A DNA stretch of 64,000 nt from Nemophila menziesii (GCA_029959085.1 JARWIR010000031.1:6944001-7008000); one strand, 5' to 3'. Numbered from the stretch's first letter, positions 23,801 through 33,808 are shown. The notes: generated by a model not told the origin, from the sequence alone. Translations and numbers: made by a program.

Positions 23801-24012
23801 CTTGGTGCTCAATATCATCCATTTACTTCAGAACTTTATGCTAAAAATAAACGAATTAATGCACAAAAGCTCTAAAATTACAAATAACATAATTTTGAAG
23901 GGAGAAAGTGCAATATATTAAAATTAACATATAAGTATGTCAAATAAGTCTAATTTACACCTAAATTGATGTCTCCTAAGGGAATATATTTATCACAAAA
24001 AGGGAGACATCA
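20899..24012 (-). repeat. Solo LTR J (split by nested solo LTR K)
   Basis: Starts TGGTGGGTCTTGG and ends GGAGACATCA, flanked by ATAAG (20894-20898) and AGAAG (24013-24017), a duplication matching 4 of 5. The flanks are contiguous in elements 1 and 2, confirming a single insertion. Net length without K is about 1580 bp. The hairpin stem CTCCTAA/TTAGGAG (21302-21308 with 21325-21331) is perfect. The insertion falls inside the M copy of the antisense-ORF region. Confidence 0.85.
21687..23221 (+). repeat. Solo LTR K, nested in J
   Basis: 1535 bp, TGATGTCTCCC... to ...AAGACCCACCA, flanked by ACACG (21682-21686) and ACAAG (23222-23226), 4 of 5 matching. It lies opposite to J. Hairpin stem CTCCTAG/CTAGGAG (22834-22840 with 22858-22864) is perfect. 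The U5 end (CGGTCTGTGGATCC near 23157) matches J's own, so J and K are the same family and K landed in a relative. Confidence 0.88.
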
Positions 24013-24793
24013 AGAAGTCATACCCCTCAGGTTATAGGACTTTTCCAAATGACATGCACTTGAATCGCAACGCTAAGACAAGTGTCTTTAGATCTTGAGT
24101 TTGGAGTATTGGGATTTCATTATGAGAAACACTTTGGGTGGGACTTTTTTTACCTTGTATATATGTACTATGTGATGATGCACTAATATGGTAAACCTTT
24201 GCCGAGATCTATTAAGAAAAATTGAGAAAAGAAAAAGAAAGAAAAAAAGATTAAGTAGTCAACATTTCACATCAAAAAGAGTGTCATGACTAGATTACTA
24301 AAATGAATGAAAAATAATCAAAATCAAAGGACTAAAAAGGTTGAATGTTATGAAACCATCGAAAATTATTATGGGATTATTGGAAATGCAAAAATAATGC
24401 AAAATTAGGTTGAGTGAGAACCGTGTGGAATCAAGTTCTAGGGAGATTGTTGTATGATTATTGAGGAGAGAGCCAAAATATCACTTCATGTTATCCAAAT
24501 ATACGTATCATACCATCCTAAGCCTACAATATAACCAAAAAGTCCTTAGGATTTCTAAATGCATGGTTAACTAACCATTAATGGATTAGGGACTATCTAG
24601 GTGTACCATTAGATACTATGTTAAAACTAATGAATACCCCATAGCCGCCAAATTAAATTAAGTGAAAACCAATCCTTCTTATGTTGCGAAGCTAATATGA
24701 TCTTTGATTTATAATGTGTTAATTTTTTGTGTATTATGTATATTTGTGTATTAGTTCTTAGACATTACTACAAGCGTGTTTGCACTCCAAACA
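24013..24793 (+). other. Element M 3' non-coding body, part 2
   Basis: Continues part 1 across solo LTR J. It matches element 2 at 31170-31950: CACTTGAATCGCAACG, the CTTGAGTTTGGAGTATTGGG tract near 24095, CTTTGCCGAGATC near 24196 and the GTGTATTAGTTCTTAG block near 24748. It is cut at about 24793 where LTR F2 begins, so M's own polypurine tract and 3' LTR are absent here. No gene. Confidence 0.6.
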
Positions 24794-26360
24794 TGATGTA
24801 ATGAATCGACACAAGGGAGGACATTGCTTACCCGGAAGTGTATGAGGACAATGAAAAGTAATAGAGATAAGTTTAAGGGATTATCATCTCCACAAGGACT
24901 ATCAAAGTAATTCTTAATGTGTATAGAAGTATAATAGCGAAAAGTTGTAAATAAACTACAATAAAATAAATAAATGTTTGTTGGATTTTATATTATAAAG
25001 AGTAAAATAGAAATGTTAATTAAGAACTGAAAAAGAAATGCAATTAAGCTAATAGGAAAATAGGAAATAAGTTGAGAAAGAGGCTTGAGTCTTGCTAGTA
25101 ATCCCCAATGTAGTCAAGTTAATGTTTCCATGAATAAGGGCGAAGTGGTAGTTTCACACTAGTCCGGATTCAATAATCTTCCAAAACTCTCTCTTGGGTA
25201 GAAATGAAGCTATTATACGGCCATAGATACGTCTCCCGGGTAACCATGTGTATGCTTTTGAATTCTAATGGTTCAAAACCTAAAGACTACTTGGTTAGTC
25301 AAGACTTATTGGTTCACTAACACACACCAAGTGTCTATATGTTATATCTTTAATCCGACCCTCTCCCCGATGATAGTCTAATTACTAACTCTACCCAATA
25401 TTATTCCAGACTATGAATAGGAATTAATTACAAGCATTTTTTTTCTTTTTGGACAGTAATTACAAGCATATAGTCAATGGAAATAAATACCCGCTTCAAT
25501 GAAACATAATCCCAAAATAGAACATAGATTACTAACAAAGATTTGTACAAAGCAATCCTCTAGAAATGAGTGCTTAGATAATAATTAAATAACAATAACT
25601 ACTGAAAAATAATGCAGTAATTATGTTTATAATACAAAATGGAATAAGTTTACTCTAATGATTGACGCAAAGCGAAGCTCCAATGAAGATGTATGGTAGG
25701 TTTTTGTGGAAAACCCCTTCTTTTCCTTCTCTTATGCTTTCCAGCTGTGTATATTGAATAAAATGTGATGTCTAAAGTGTGATACTGAATAATGAGCTTC
25801 TCAAGTGTTTAAATATTATCCTAACTACGTTTTGGGGCCTCATGGGCTCACTTAGACAGGTTAAAAATTGTCCAACCCATTTTTAGGCTAATATTGGATT
25901 AGTTCGAGCAAGGGTGGAAGCAAATGGCATAACTTATTCATATCATGTCCACATTGAGTTTCATCACTTCTCACTAGTCACTTACTTCAAGATCTATCCA
26001 AATCAAAATTAAATTTTTCCGAAAGCTCTAAACAATTATTCGTGGTGACTGAATCAAGTTTACATAAGACTTATCAGGTAAACGCTCTAACTTTTCAAAA
26101 GTGACTTTAAGCTCGTTCTACGCCTTGGATTTTTGTTGGAATTGACTTCTTAACTTCTAGTCAAATTATTTTCATCTAATGTTAACCATGTACCAAAAAG
26201 CTACACATTTAACACACAATTAAGGCACAAAAACACTATAAGTAACAATAGGTCCAAAATAAAGTGGAAAAGTACAGTATGTCAGATATTAGGGAATAAC
26301 CCCTCACCTAGATCCCAGAAAAATCCAGAATGATGTCTCATTAATAGATTAGTATATCAC
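24794..26360 (-). repeat. LTR F2: 3' LTR of element G, interrupted by element 2
   Basis: Begins TGATGTAATG and runs to 26360; its last 16 bases lie at 33814-33829 beyond element 2, ending GGAGACATCA. The U3-tip inverted repeat is split by the insertion (26331-26360 plus 33814-33829). The sequence at 33830 onward (TTACCCCTAACTC, then TTGTTGTCCCGACGAAG) is the polypurine-side flank seen also in element 1, so this is a 3' LTR of a minus-strand element. The same family as F1. Confidence 0.8.
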
Positions 26361-28107
26361 TGATGTCTCCCTATTTGTTCTAATTCTTAGCCCTTTGGAG
26401 ACATCCTTTTAGGTGAATAAATGACTTGTTTGTTAGACTTTTAGGCCTATTTGATCATATTGCACTTTCTCCCCTTGGAAATTAACTATTTGCAGAATCT
26501 GAGCTTTTGTGCATAAATTTGACTGTTTTTAATGCAAAGTTAATTGGTTCTTGAATTTCATGAAAGACCAATCCAAGGAGAAAAAGTGAGAATAAAGTCT
26601 TAGTGTCTTTTAGAGTGTTAGGAAATGATTTCTAGTCGAGTTTCTATTTTTAGAGTACACTTTCCTATTTTGATTTCTTGATTTATTGACTTATTCTTTT
26701 TAAGCATATGCGGTTTAATTATTATTTAATGTGAAGCTTTAAAGAGATAAATGGTAATTACTTAGAGGCCAAGTCAAGATAAAGATGAAAGGAAAGAAGA
26801 TTTATATGGAAATAAGAAGATTTGGTAAAGATTTATTCAAAGGAGGAAAAGATAAAGCTGCCTTTTGAAATCTGAAATCCAGCCACGTTTTAGGAATTAA
26901 ATCATAATAAAATATTGGCATGGATTCTGGACGAATGGTCTGCACCAATAGAAAGAGCTTTCCAAGACAAGCAGTTTCATATATTGGAACTTCTCAAACG
27001 GATAAGTATTGAAAAAGATATGACCAAATCAAATCAGCAGAATCTTATCTTTTAGAGCTACGAATTTAAGAGTCTTTGCCTTGTCTTCCACTCCAAGTAA
27101 TTCGACCTAGGGCTTGCTAACACCTATAAATACACCCCTTAGACCTCATAATTCAGGACCTCTCATAATTCATTCAATATATACATCCTTAGAGAGAGCG
27201 TCAAGAGGCGGAAGCAAGAGCAGAAGCTGGAGACTGTCTATATCTCCAACAACAGTTCAAGCCAATTCCTCTATCTAGGTTCTTAATTTATTTCTGTTAT
27301 TAGGAACATGTATATTATTAATTTCTTTATTGTTTTTACTTTTAATATGAGCTAAACCTTAATTACTTGAGAATCGTAATGGGATGAACCCTAATTTGTT
27401 TAATTCATGTATTTTAATTTGGGATTAGTTTCTAGTTTAATTTGAATTAGGTATTTCATATTGTTTCTTATTTTATATTAATTTCACTATCAATGAATTA
27501 GCTAATCGGAGATAGGTCATAGTAATTAAGCTATTCACTTTGGTGGGGAAGTGATCGCCTTGACGGGGGGTTTAATTACTGAACTAGATAATAAACGTAA
27601 GGTAAAAATTATTGATCCTGACGGACTTAGTTAACCTTATAGCCAATTGGGTAAAATAGTATTCATTCGAAGGTGGATTATAATCGCCCTGACGGGGTTT
27701 GTAACATCTGAGAATAGCTCCTAGGTCCACCCTGACGGGGGCTAGGAGATTATAGAGTCCCGACTAATATAGAAATATCAGTTCTGCCCTTAACGAAAGC
27801 ATTAATTAGGTAAGTTTAGGTGATTCCCTAGCGAGACTCAAGTATAACTCATATTTGCATCTTAGTCTTTTAGTATTTATTTTCTTGCATTCTTAGGATT
27901 AATATAAAAACCAAATAAATATTTCTCATCTTTTATTTTCTGTATTTGCAATTACTACTACTTATCTGTTGAACACTTGGGTTATACCAGTCCAATCCCT
28001 GAGAACGAATCCGACTTATCGGAGTATTACTTGGACAACCGTACACTTGCGGTATTGTGGTTCCTTTTATTTATCGCATTAATTTTATAACACCCTAGGA
28101 CCCACCA
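26361..28107 (+). repeat. Element 2 5' LTR
   Basis: TGATGTCTCCC... to ...GACCCACCA. U3-tip inverted repeat at 26361-26410. TATA box at 27125-27132. R/U5 has four CCTTGACGGG/CCTGACGGA-type motifs at about 27558, 27617, 27688 and 27730, the outer stem AGTAATTAA/TTAATTACT (27521-27529 with 27572-27580) and the perfect hairpin CTCCTAG/CTAGGAG (27718-27724 with 27742-27748). Confidence 0.95.
27125..27132 (+). promoter_or_regulatory. TATA box of element 2 5' LTR
   Basis: TATAAATA within ACACCTATAAATACACC. The same context recurs in LTR E (near 19242), H (near 40027) and L (58020-58030, minus strand). Transcription would start about 30 bases downstream, leaving about 950 bases of LTR in the RNA leader, including the covarying hairpin. 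Confidence 0.7.
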
Positions 28108-28113
28108 AGTTTT

Positions 28114-28131
28114 TGGCGCCGCTGCCGGGGA
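28114..28131 (+). other. Element 2 primer binding site (tRNA-Asp type)
   Basis: TGGCGCCGCTGCCGGGGA, six bases after the 5' LTR end. One base differs from the expected complement of plant tRNA-Asp. Confidence 0.9.
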
Positions 28132-28268
28132 TTGCAGCGTGTGACCCCGGTGTTTAATCTTTAAGTAGTTTTAATTGTTTATTTATTTTTATTTTTCAGT
28201 TTTACGCTTGGTTTTTGTTTTTGTTTCTTTTACAGGTTCTTTATTGAGGTAATGATCAAGATATTTCA

Positions 28269-29436
28269 TTGAATATGTATAGAGGACATTACCCGGATCC
28301 CGATCCATACGAATATTGGGAAGACTCTTCGGGACAACAACAATGGGGTAGTAACTTCTACCAACAACCTTATCAATACCCGCAAGAGCAGGATTGGAAC
28401 AACCAATGGATCGGAAACATTCAACAACAACCATCATATCACTATCAACAGGAGCAAGGAGGGAACAACCAATGGGTTGGAAACATTCAACAACCTCCAC
28501 CTCATCACTATCAGCAAGAAATTGACAATGAGAGACGTTCTAAACTCCAGCGCTTAGTAGAAGAAACAAACGCCATCCAAGCACGCATGCAACAGATGGT
28601 AGAAGAATGGGGTAGTATGTCTTATGAGGATTCCACCCCCCCCGAGGGATGGAAGAAATCAACTGGTAGTTGAGGAGGAGGTGTTGAAGGGAGATACTAT
28701 TGATAGTGATATGACCACCATGCCGGTTATAAATGAAGACCACCATGTGGTTAACAATCCTATTAGCATGGTGGAAGAAGGAGTAGCAACAAAAATCCTA
28801 GAAATAGAAGCTAAGATTGCTATTCCTATGGTGCGTGCACATGATCCAGATACTGAACGCGAACAAGAAGAAGAGGTGATCGAGATTCAGATTCATCAAG
28901 AATATGATGAAGTAATAGTGGAAGATTGGGTTGAAAGCGAAGACGAATGTGAAGTGGTTGAGAAATCAATTGAAGAGTTAAAGCTTCATAATAAAAGAGA
29001 AATCGAATTCCCACCACAAAAAGTTCACCAATCACTATCTCCACCACAAATCATCATTAGAGATAGAATATCGGAATCACCTCTATCACTAAAAATGATC
29101 AATAGGTGCTACGCAAGAAAGGTGCTACACCGCGAGAGTAAAGCGGCTAGGAGGAGCACCTACCCACCACACTTTAAAGAGGAACGCGAGATTGAAGAGA
29201 TTAAAAAGGAGCTTATACCGTTGAGGACGGTCATCTACTATCGTGTGGTGAAGAACACGTTTCGTCATGAAAGTAAGAAGGCGAAACGGAGATACTACCC
29301 TCCCCCTTTCAGAGATCGATTGAATAAAATTTTAAGGGGGAAGGTTCTTACATACCAAGGACGAGGCGAATTCAAGCGGAGGAGAACCGCAAGGGCCTCA
29401 ATACCATCTTCAAGGAAGGTAACGCGTCGAACTTAA
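28269..29436 (+). pseudogene. Element 2 ORF1: WNNQW-repeat protein with one frame break
   Basis: Two overlapping frames form one product family. Frame one (28269-28673) starts MNMYRGHYPDPDPYEYW and carries WNNQWIGN / NNQWVGN repeat units and a short coiled coil (RSKLQRLVEETNAIQARM). Frame two (to 29436) gives an acidic middle and a basic C-terminus with two related units, HRESKAARRSTYPP and RHESKKAKRRYYPP, ending KVTRRT. The frames meet at a run of eight C (28636-28643); one extra C would explain the break. Element 1 reads through the equivalent junction in one frame. No known domain is recognised. A possible role is RNA or DNA packaging by the basic end, an inference only. The slippage may be real, programmed or an assembly error. 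Confidence 0.8.
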
Positions 29437-29439
29437 AGA

Positions 29440-30330
29440 CGTAATAAACAAAAGTGCTTCTTGGGAGACAACCCATGTTTTAATTGCTTTAAGTTTTTGT
29501 CAAGTTTTAGTGTCTACTTTTAAAAGAAATGAGAAAGGTAGTGTGTTATTGGTGCAGGAATTGAAGAAAGGAATCACTTGGAAAAATTCGCAGGTCGGTC
29601 CGGTGCACCGCACCAGACCCCCGGTATACCGCGCCTGAAAAACCTGTACCACGGGGTGGCCCCCACGGGTTTTATACAGAAAGGAGAAAAAAAATTTTAA
29701 TGCGCGGTCCGGTATACCGCGTGAGATGTCCGGTATACCGCAGGAGGGAAAAACCCGTACCACGGGTTAGGTACCGCGGGTTTTTTGACGGAGTTGGTGC
29801 GGACTACCCCATGCACCGCACCTCTGCACCGCAGGGCAAAAACCCGTACCACGGGGTGCTAGCACGGGGTCAAGACAGGAGCGAGAAAAAACGAAACAAC
29901 AGAAGCTGCGGTACACCGCGGCTTAGGTCCGGTGCACCGCGCCATGGCGGTTTGTGAGGAGTTTGAGGCCCATTCAACTTCTTACCTTGTCAAGATAAAA
30001 CCCTAGCCTCCCCCAAATACGAATTTTCCAGATCCTAACCCTTATATACCTGCACAAAGACCACTACAACACCAAAGAACATTAAATCCTTCCTCCTAAT
30101 CCATTCCAAACACACATCTAACACCACAATCCTTCAAGAACATCAAGAAATCTTCTACTTCAAGCTTAAGCCTCTTCATCAAAGCTTCAATCCTATTCAT
30201 TAAACCTTCCCCAAGCCATTACCCATCTCATATGTCTCCATAATACTTCATTACAAATCCTCAAAACATCAAATTTCAAAACTCCTCTCTAGTTTTTGAT
30301 TATTTGAAGTTTTGAGTTTGGGGTCCATTG
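29440..30330 (+). promoter_or_regulatory. Element 2 spacer with paired palindromes upstream of ORF2
   Basis: Palindromes CGGTGCACCG or CGGTATACCG occur at 29601, 29622, 29710, 29731, 29908 (as GCGGTACACCGC) and 29930, with degraded copies near 29812 and 29826. They form pairs about 21 bp apart; pair starts are about 100 bp apart. ACCCGT-ACC-ACGGGT-type inverted repeats lie between pairs. The AC/TC-rich leader from 29990 runs to the GAGTTTGGGGT tract (30314-30324) and the ATG of ORF2 at 30333. A binding-site array is inferred from symmetry and spacing. Confidence 0.6.
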
Positions 30331-30332
30331 AG

Positions 30333-30787
30333 ATGTCAAATATTGGGAGGTCAAGAATACCATGAAGAGAAAAGAGAAGTTGGAGAAGCTTGTATTACTT
30401 TTGGGTGTTGAGATGTAGTTGAAAGAATTTTGGGAGGATAATCATGAAGAGGTGTTGAAACCCATAGGAAAAATCACAAATGAGTTGGAGCTTATGCAAA
30501 TCATATTACGTGGTGTGAGCAATGTTCAACATGCCACCTACGCAACACAAGGAGCTCAACCTACACGCAACCATGGAAACCAGCTTCATGCTGGTTCAGA
30601 TACGTTTTCCTATCCCTTTCTTATTTGTTTTATTTGTTTATTTTCTTTCTTGAGTCTTTTTCGAGTCGTGGGGACACGACTCATTTTTGAGTTTGGGGTG
30701 GGGTTCGTTGCCTCATCCCAATTTTATGTGTTTTACAGTTTTTTTTTAAATTTTAGTTTGAGGAATGTTTTGACTGTAGAGATGTAG
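30333..30787 (+). pseudogene. Element 2 ORF2 remnant
   Basis: The ATG at 30333 follows the conserved purine tract but meets a stop after nine codons. A second frame (30419-30787) reads KEFWEDNHEEVLKPIGKITNELELM, a helix-like piece that could be the end of ORF2, followed by low-complexity hydrophobic read-through into non-coding sequence (TCGTGGGGACACGACTCA at about 30666). Compared with ORF2 in elements G and H, the WPYKYLQPD and RVWH blocks are missing, so most of ORF2 is deleted. Confidence 0.45.
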
Positions 30788-30788
30788 A

Positions 30789-32046
30789 GTGTTTTAAATG
30801 CCCCCATCAAGCATGCTTTTTATAAATTTATGATAGAAAATAGTTGACTTTAGGAGTTAGTGTAAAACTCACTTTGATTGCATGCAAGTATGAGATGATT
30901 GATATGAAAAATTAATGAACAATGCAAAAGAAGTAAACTTGTGCTTAAGGATAATCGGTGGTTTGTAGAACGTGAGATCTAAATGAGTAGAGAACCCACT
31001 TAGGTATGAACTAGAGACAAGTTGTGTAAATAGGAAGATGATAGAGGCAGTTCTTCGTTAGCCCTTTGAACCCTTTTTGGCCTTCTATCCCTGAATTAAT
31101 TTTATCCTTCTTAGACAAATTTTTAGCCTTTAAGCCTTTCTTTTGTCGCCACATTATAAGCCAATTTCCCTTTAGATTTTTAGGCATGACCATATGACCC
31201 GCACTTGAATCACGATCCTGAGACTTCCTGTCTTGAGCTTGAGTTTGGGGTGGTGGGTCCACTATATGGGAATTTACATTGGGATTGGGAGTTTTGAGCT
31301 TATCAATGATGCTTTGTGCTATATATGATGATGATTCACAAGTTTATCATATTGTAACCCTTTGCCGGGGTAATAGTGAATGGAAAAGAAGCTATAAAGC
31401 TAAAATCATGAATAGGCATGAAGAAAAATAGCATGATATCTCAACATTAAAGAGAGAGTCATAGCTATACAAAAGAAAAGAATATATATATTTGGACCGG
31501 CAAAGTGGAAAATTTTAGGTGAATCATCCTTAGTGCTTATTGGGTTAATTTGGGGACGCTAATTAAGCGCGTCAATTGGGTTGAGTGAGAACGTAATTCG
31601 AGTGTAAACTCAAGCTCTTGGACAGTTGTTGATGGTAAGTGAGGAGAGAGCCACAAGCTCACTTCAAATTTACCAAATATACATACCATACCGTCCTTCA
31701 GCCTATGCTAAAACCGTAAAGTCCTCGTGATTCCTAGATGCACGGTGAGTTAATAGGGATTATTCTAAGTGGAACATTCAACACAAGTAAAGATCAAGGA
31801 ACACCCTATAGCCACCATCTTGAGATAAGTAATAAGCGTAACCTTCTAGCATTGTGAAATTAATTTTGGATTGATATTGTTTTGTATTTGATTTTGCATG
31901 ATAAGTGTAGGTGTATATTAATTCCTAGGTTAGACTATATGAGATGTGTTTTAAGTTGTGCTTTGGGATTATTTTCTAGATTCTACCTTCTGCATTCACC
32001 TAAAAGATCCTTTGTTTTTATTTTACTTTGTCGGGACGACAAAGGT
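30789..32046 (+). other. Element 2 3' non-coding region
   Basis: No sense gene. GAGTTTGGGGT occurs at 31241-31251 here as well as at 30314, 30689 and 32049. The CTTTGCCGGGG block (31370) and GTCGGGACGAC-AAAGG (32030-32045), a short inverted repeat, are shared with elements 1, G and M. Confidence 0.6.
31011..31262 (-). CDS. Conserved small ORF antisense to element 2
   Basis: 83 codons starting MDPPPQTQAQD, the counterpart of 4937-5185. The match covers the full length with conservative changes and one small gap near the middle and another near the DS-rich block. Because element 2 is young and element 1 is older and distinct, retention of the frame in both is suggestive of selection. The start codon overlaps a GAGTTTGGGGT tract on the other strand (31241-31251). 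No domain is recognised. Confidence 0.4.
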   Translation of the reverse strand: MDPPPQTQAQDRKSQDRDSSAGHMVMPKNLKGNWLIMWRQKKGLKAKNLSKKDKINSGIEGQKGFKGLTKNCLYHLPIYTTCL

Positions 32047-32061
32047 TTGAGTTTGGGGTCT
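32047..32061 (+). other. Element 2 polypurine tract region
   Basis: TTGAGTTTGGGGTCT directly before the 3' LTR at 32062, in the position of the plus-strand primer. It is purine-rich but interrupted by T. Confidence 0.6.
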
Positions 32062-33808
32062 TGATGTCTCCCTATTTGTTCTAATTCTTAGCCCTTTGGA
32101 GACATCCTTTTAGGTGAATAAATGACTTGTTTGTTAGACTTTTAGGCCTATTTGATCATATTGCACTTTCTCCCCTTGGAAATTAACTATTTGCAGAATC
32201 TGAGCTTTTGTGCATAAATTTGACTGTTTTTAATGCAAAGTTAATTGGTTCTTGAATTTCATGAAAGACCAATCCAAGGAGAAAAAGTGAGAATAAAGTC
32301 TTAGTGTCTTTTAGAGTGTTAGGAAATGATTTCTAGTCGAGTTTCTATTTTTAGAGTACACTTTCCTATTTTGATTTCTTGATTTATTGACTTATTCTTT
32401 TTAAGCATATGCGGTTTAATTATTATTTAATGTGAAGCTTTAAAGAGATAAATGGTAATTACTTAGAGGCCAAGTCAAGATAAAGATGAAAGGAAAGAAG
32501 ATTTATATGGAAATAAGAAGATTTGGTAAAGATTTATTCAAAGGAGGAAAAGATAAAGCTGCCTTTTGAAATCTGAAATCCAGCCACGTTTTAGGAATTA
32601 AATCATAATAAAATATTGGCATGGATTCTGGACGAATGGTCTGCACCAATAGAAAGAGCTTTCCAAGACAAGCAGTTTCATATATTGGAACTTCTCAAAC
32701 GGATAAGTATTGAAAAAGATATGACCAAATCAAATCAGCAGAATCTTATCTTTTAGAGCTACGAATTTAAGAGTCTTTGCCTTGTCTTCCACTCCAAGTA
32801 ATTCGACCTAGGGCTTGCTAACACCTATAAATACACCCCTTAGACCTCATAATTCAGGACCTCTCATAATTCATTCAATATATACATCCTTAGAGAGAGC
32901 GTCAAGAGGCGGAAGCAAGAGCAGAAGCTGGAGACTGTCTATATCTCCAACAACAGTTCAAGCCAATTCCTCTATCTAGGTTCTTAATTTATTTCTGTTA
33001 TTAGGAACATGTATATTATTAATTTCTTTATTGTTTTTACTTTTAATATGAGCTAAACCTTAATTACTTGAGAATCGTAATGGGATGAACCCTAATTTGT
33101 TTAATTCATGTATTTTAATTTGGGATTAGTTTCTAGTTTAATTTGAATTAGGTATTTCATATTGTTTCTTATTTTATATTAATTTCACTATCAATGAATT
33201 AGCTAATCGGAGATAGGTCATAGTAATTAAGCTATTCACTTTGGTGGGGAAGTGATCGCCTTGACGGGGGGTTTAATTACTGAACTAGATAATAAACGTA
33301 AGGTAAAAATTATTGATCCTGACGGACTTAGTTAACCTTATAGCCAATTGGGTAAAATAGTATTCATTCGAAGGTGGATTATAATCGCCCTGACGGGGTT
33401 TGTAACATCTGAGAATAGCTCCTAGGTCCACCCTGACGGGGGCTAGGAGATTATAGAGTCCCGACTAATATAGAAATATCAGTTCTGCCCTTAACGAAAG
33501 CATTAATTAGGTAAGTTTAGGTGATTCCCTAGCGAGACTCAAGTATAACTCATATTTGCATCTTAGTCTTTTAGTATTTATTTTCTTGCATTCTTAGGAT
33601 TAATATAAAAACCAAATAAATATTTCTCATCTTTTATTTTCTGTATTTGCAATTACTACTACTTATCTGTTGAACACTTGGGTTATACCAGTCCAATCCC
33701 TGAGAACGAATCCGACTTATCGGAGTATTACTTGGACAACCGTACACTTGCGGTATTGTGGTTCCTTTTATTTATCGCATTAATTTTATAACACCCTAGG
33801 ACCCACCA
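32062..33808 (+). repeat. Element 2 3' LTR
   Basis: 1747 bp, identical by eye to 26361-28107 at a constant offset of 5701. Hairpin stem at 33419-33425 with 33443-33449. Confidence 0.95.

Larger units (their letters stand above)
26361..33808 (+). mobile_element. Element 2: young Athila-like non-autonomous LTR retrotransposon
   Basis: Two 1747-bp LTRs (26361-28107 and 32062-33808) in which line-by-line reading found no difference, plus the perfect duplication ATCAC (26356-26360 and 33809-33813). This is a recent insertion. Order: LTR, tRNA-Asp primer site, WNNQW-repeat ORF with one frame break, GC-rich palindrome spacer, ORF2 remnant, a conserved 3' region with an antisense ORF, polypurine tract, LTR. 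There is no gag core, protease, RT or integrase, so proteins must have been supplied in trans. It sits inside the U3 tip of LTR F2. Confidence 0.95.

Noticed and set aside
16702..26360. F1 and F2 as the LTR pair of one element
   Set aside because: The DNA between them (M) is plus-strand while both LTRs are minus, and F2 is a 3' LTR by its polypurine flank at 33830.
29601..29939. CRISPR-like array
   Set aside because: Repeats are short palindromes with irregular spacing in a plant retrotransposon; no Cas genes.
30419..30787. Full 122-codon membrane protein
   Set aside because: The hydrophobic part is T-rich non-coding sequence containing blocks conserved as DNA between elements; only the first 60 or so codons resemble ORF2 remains.
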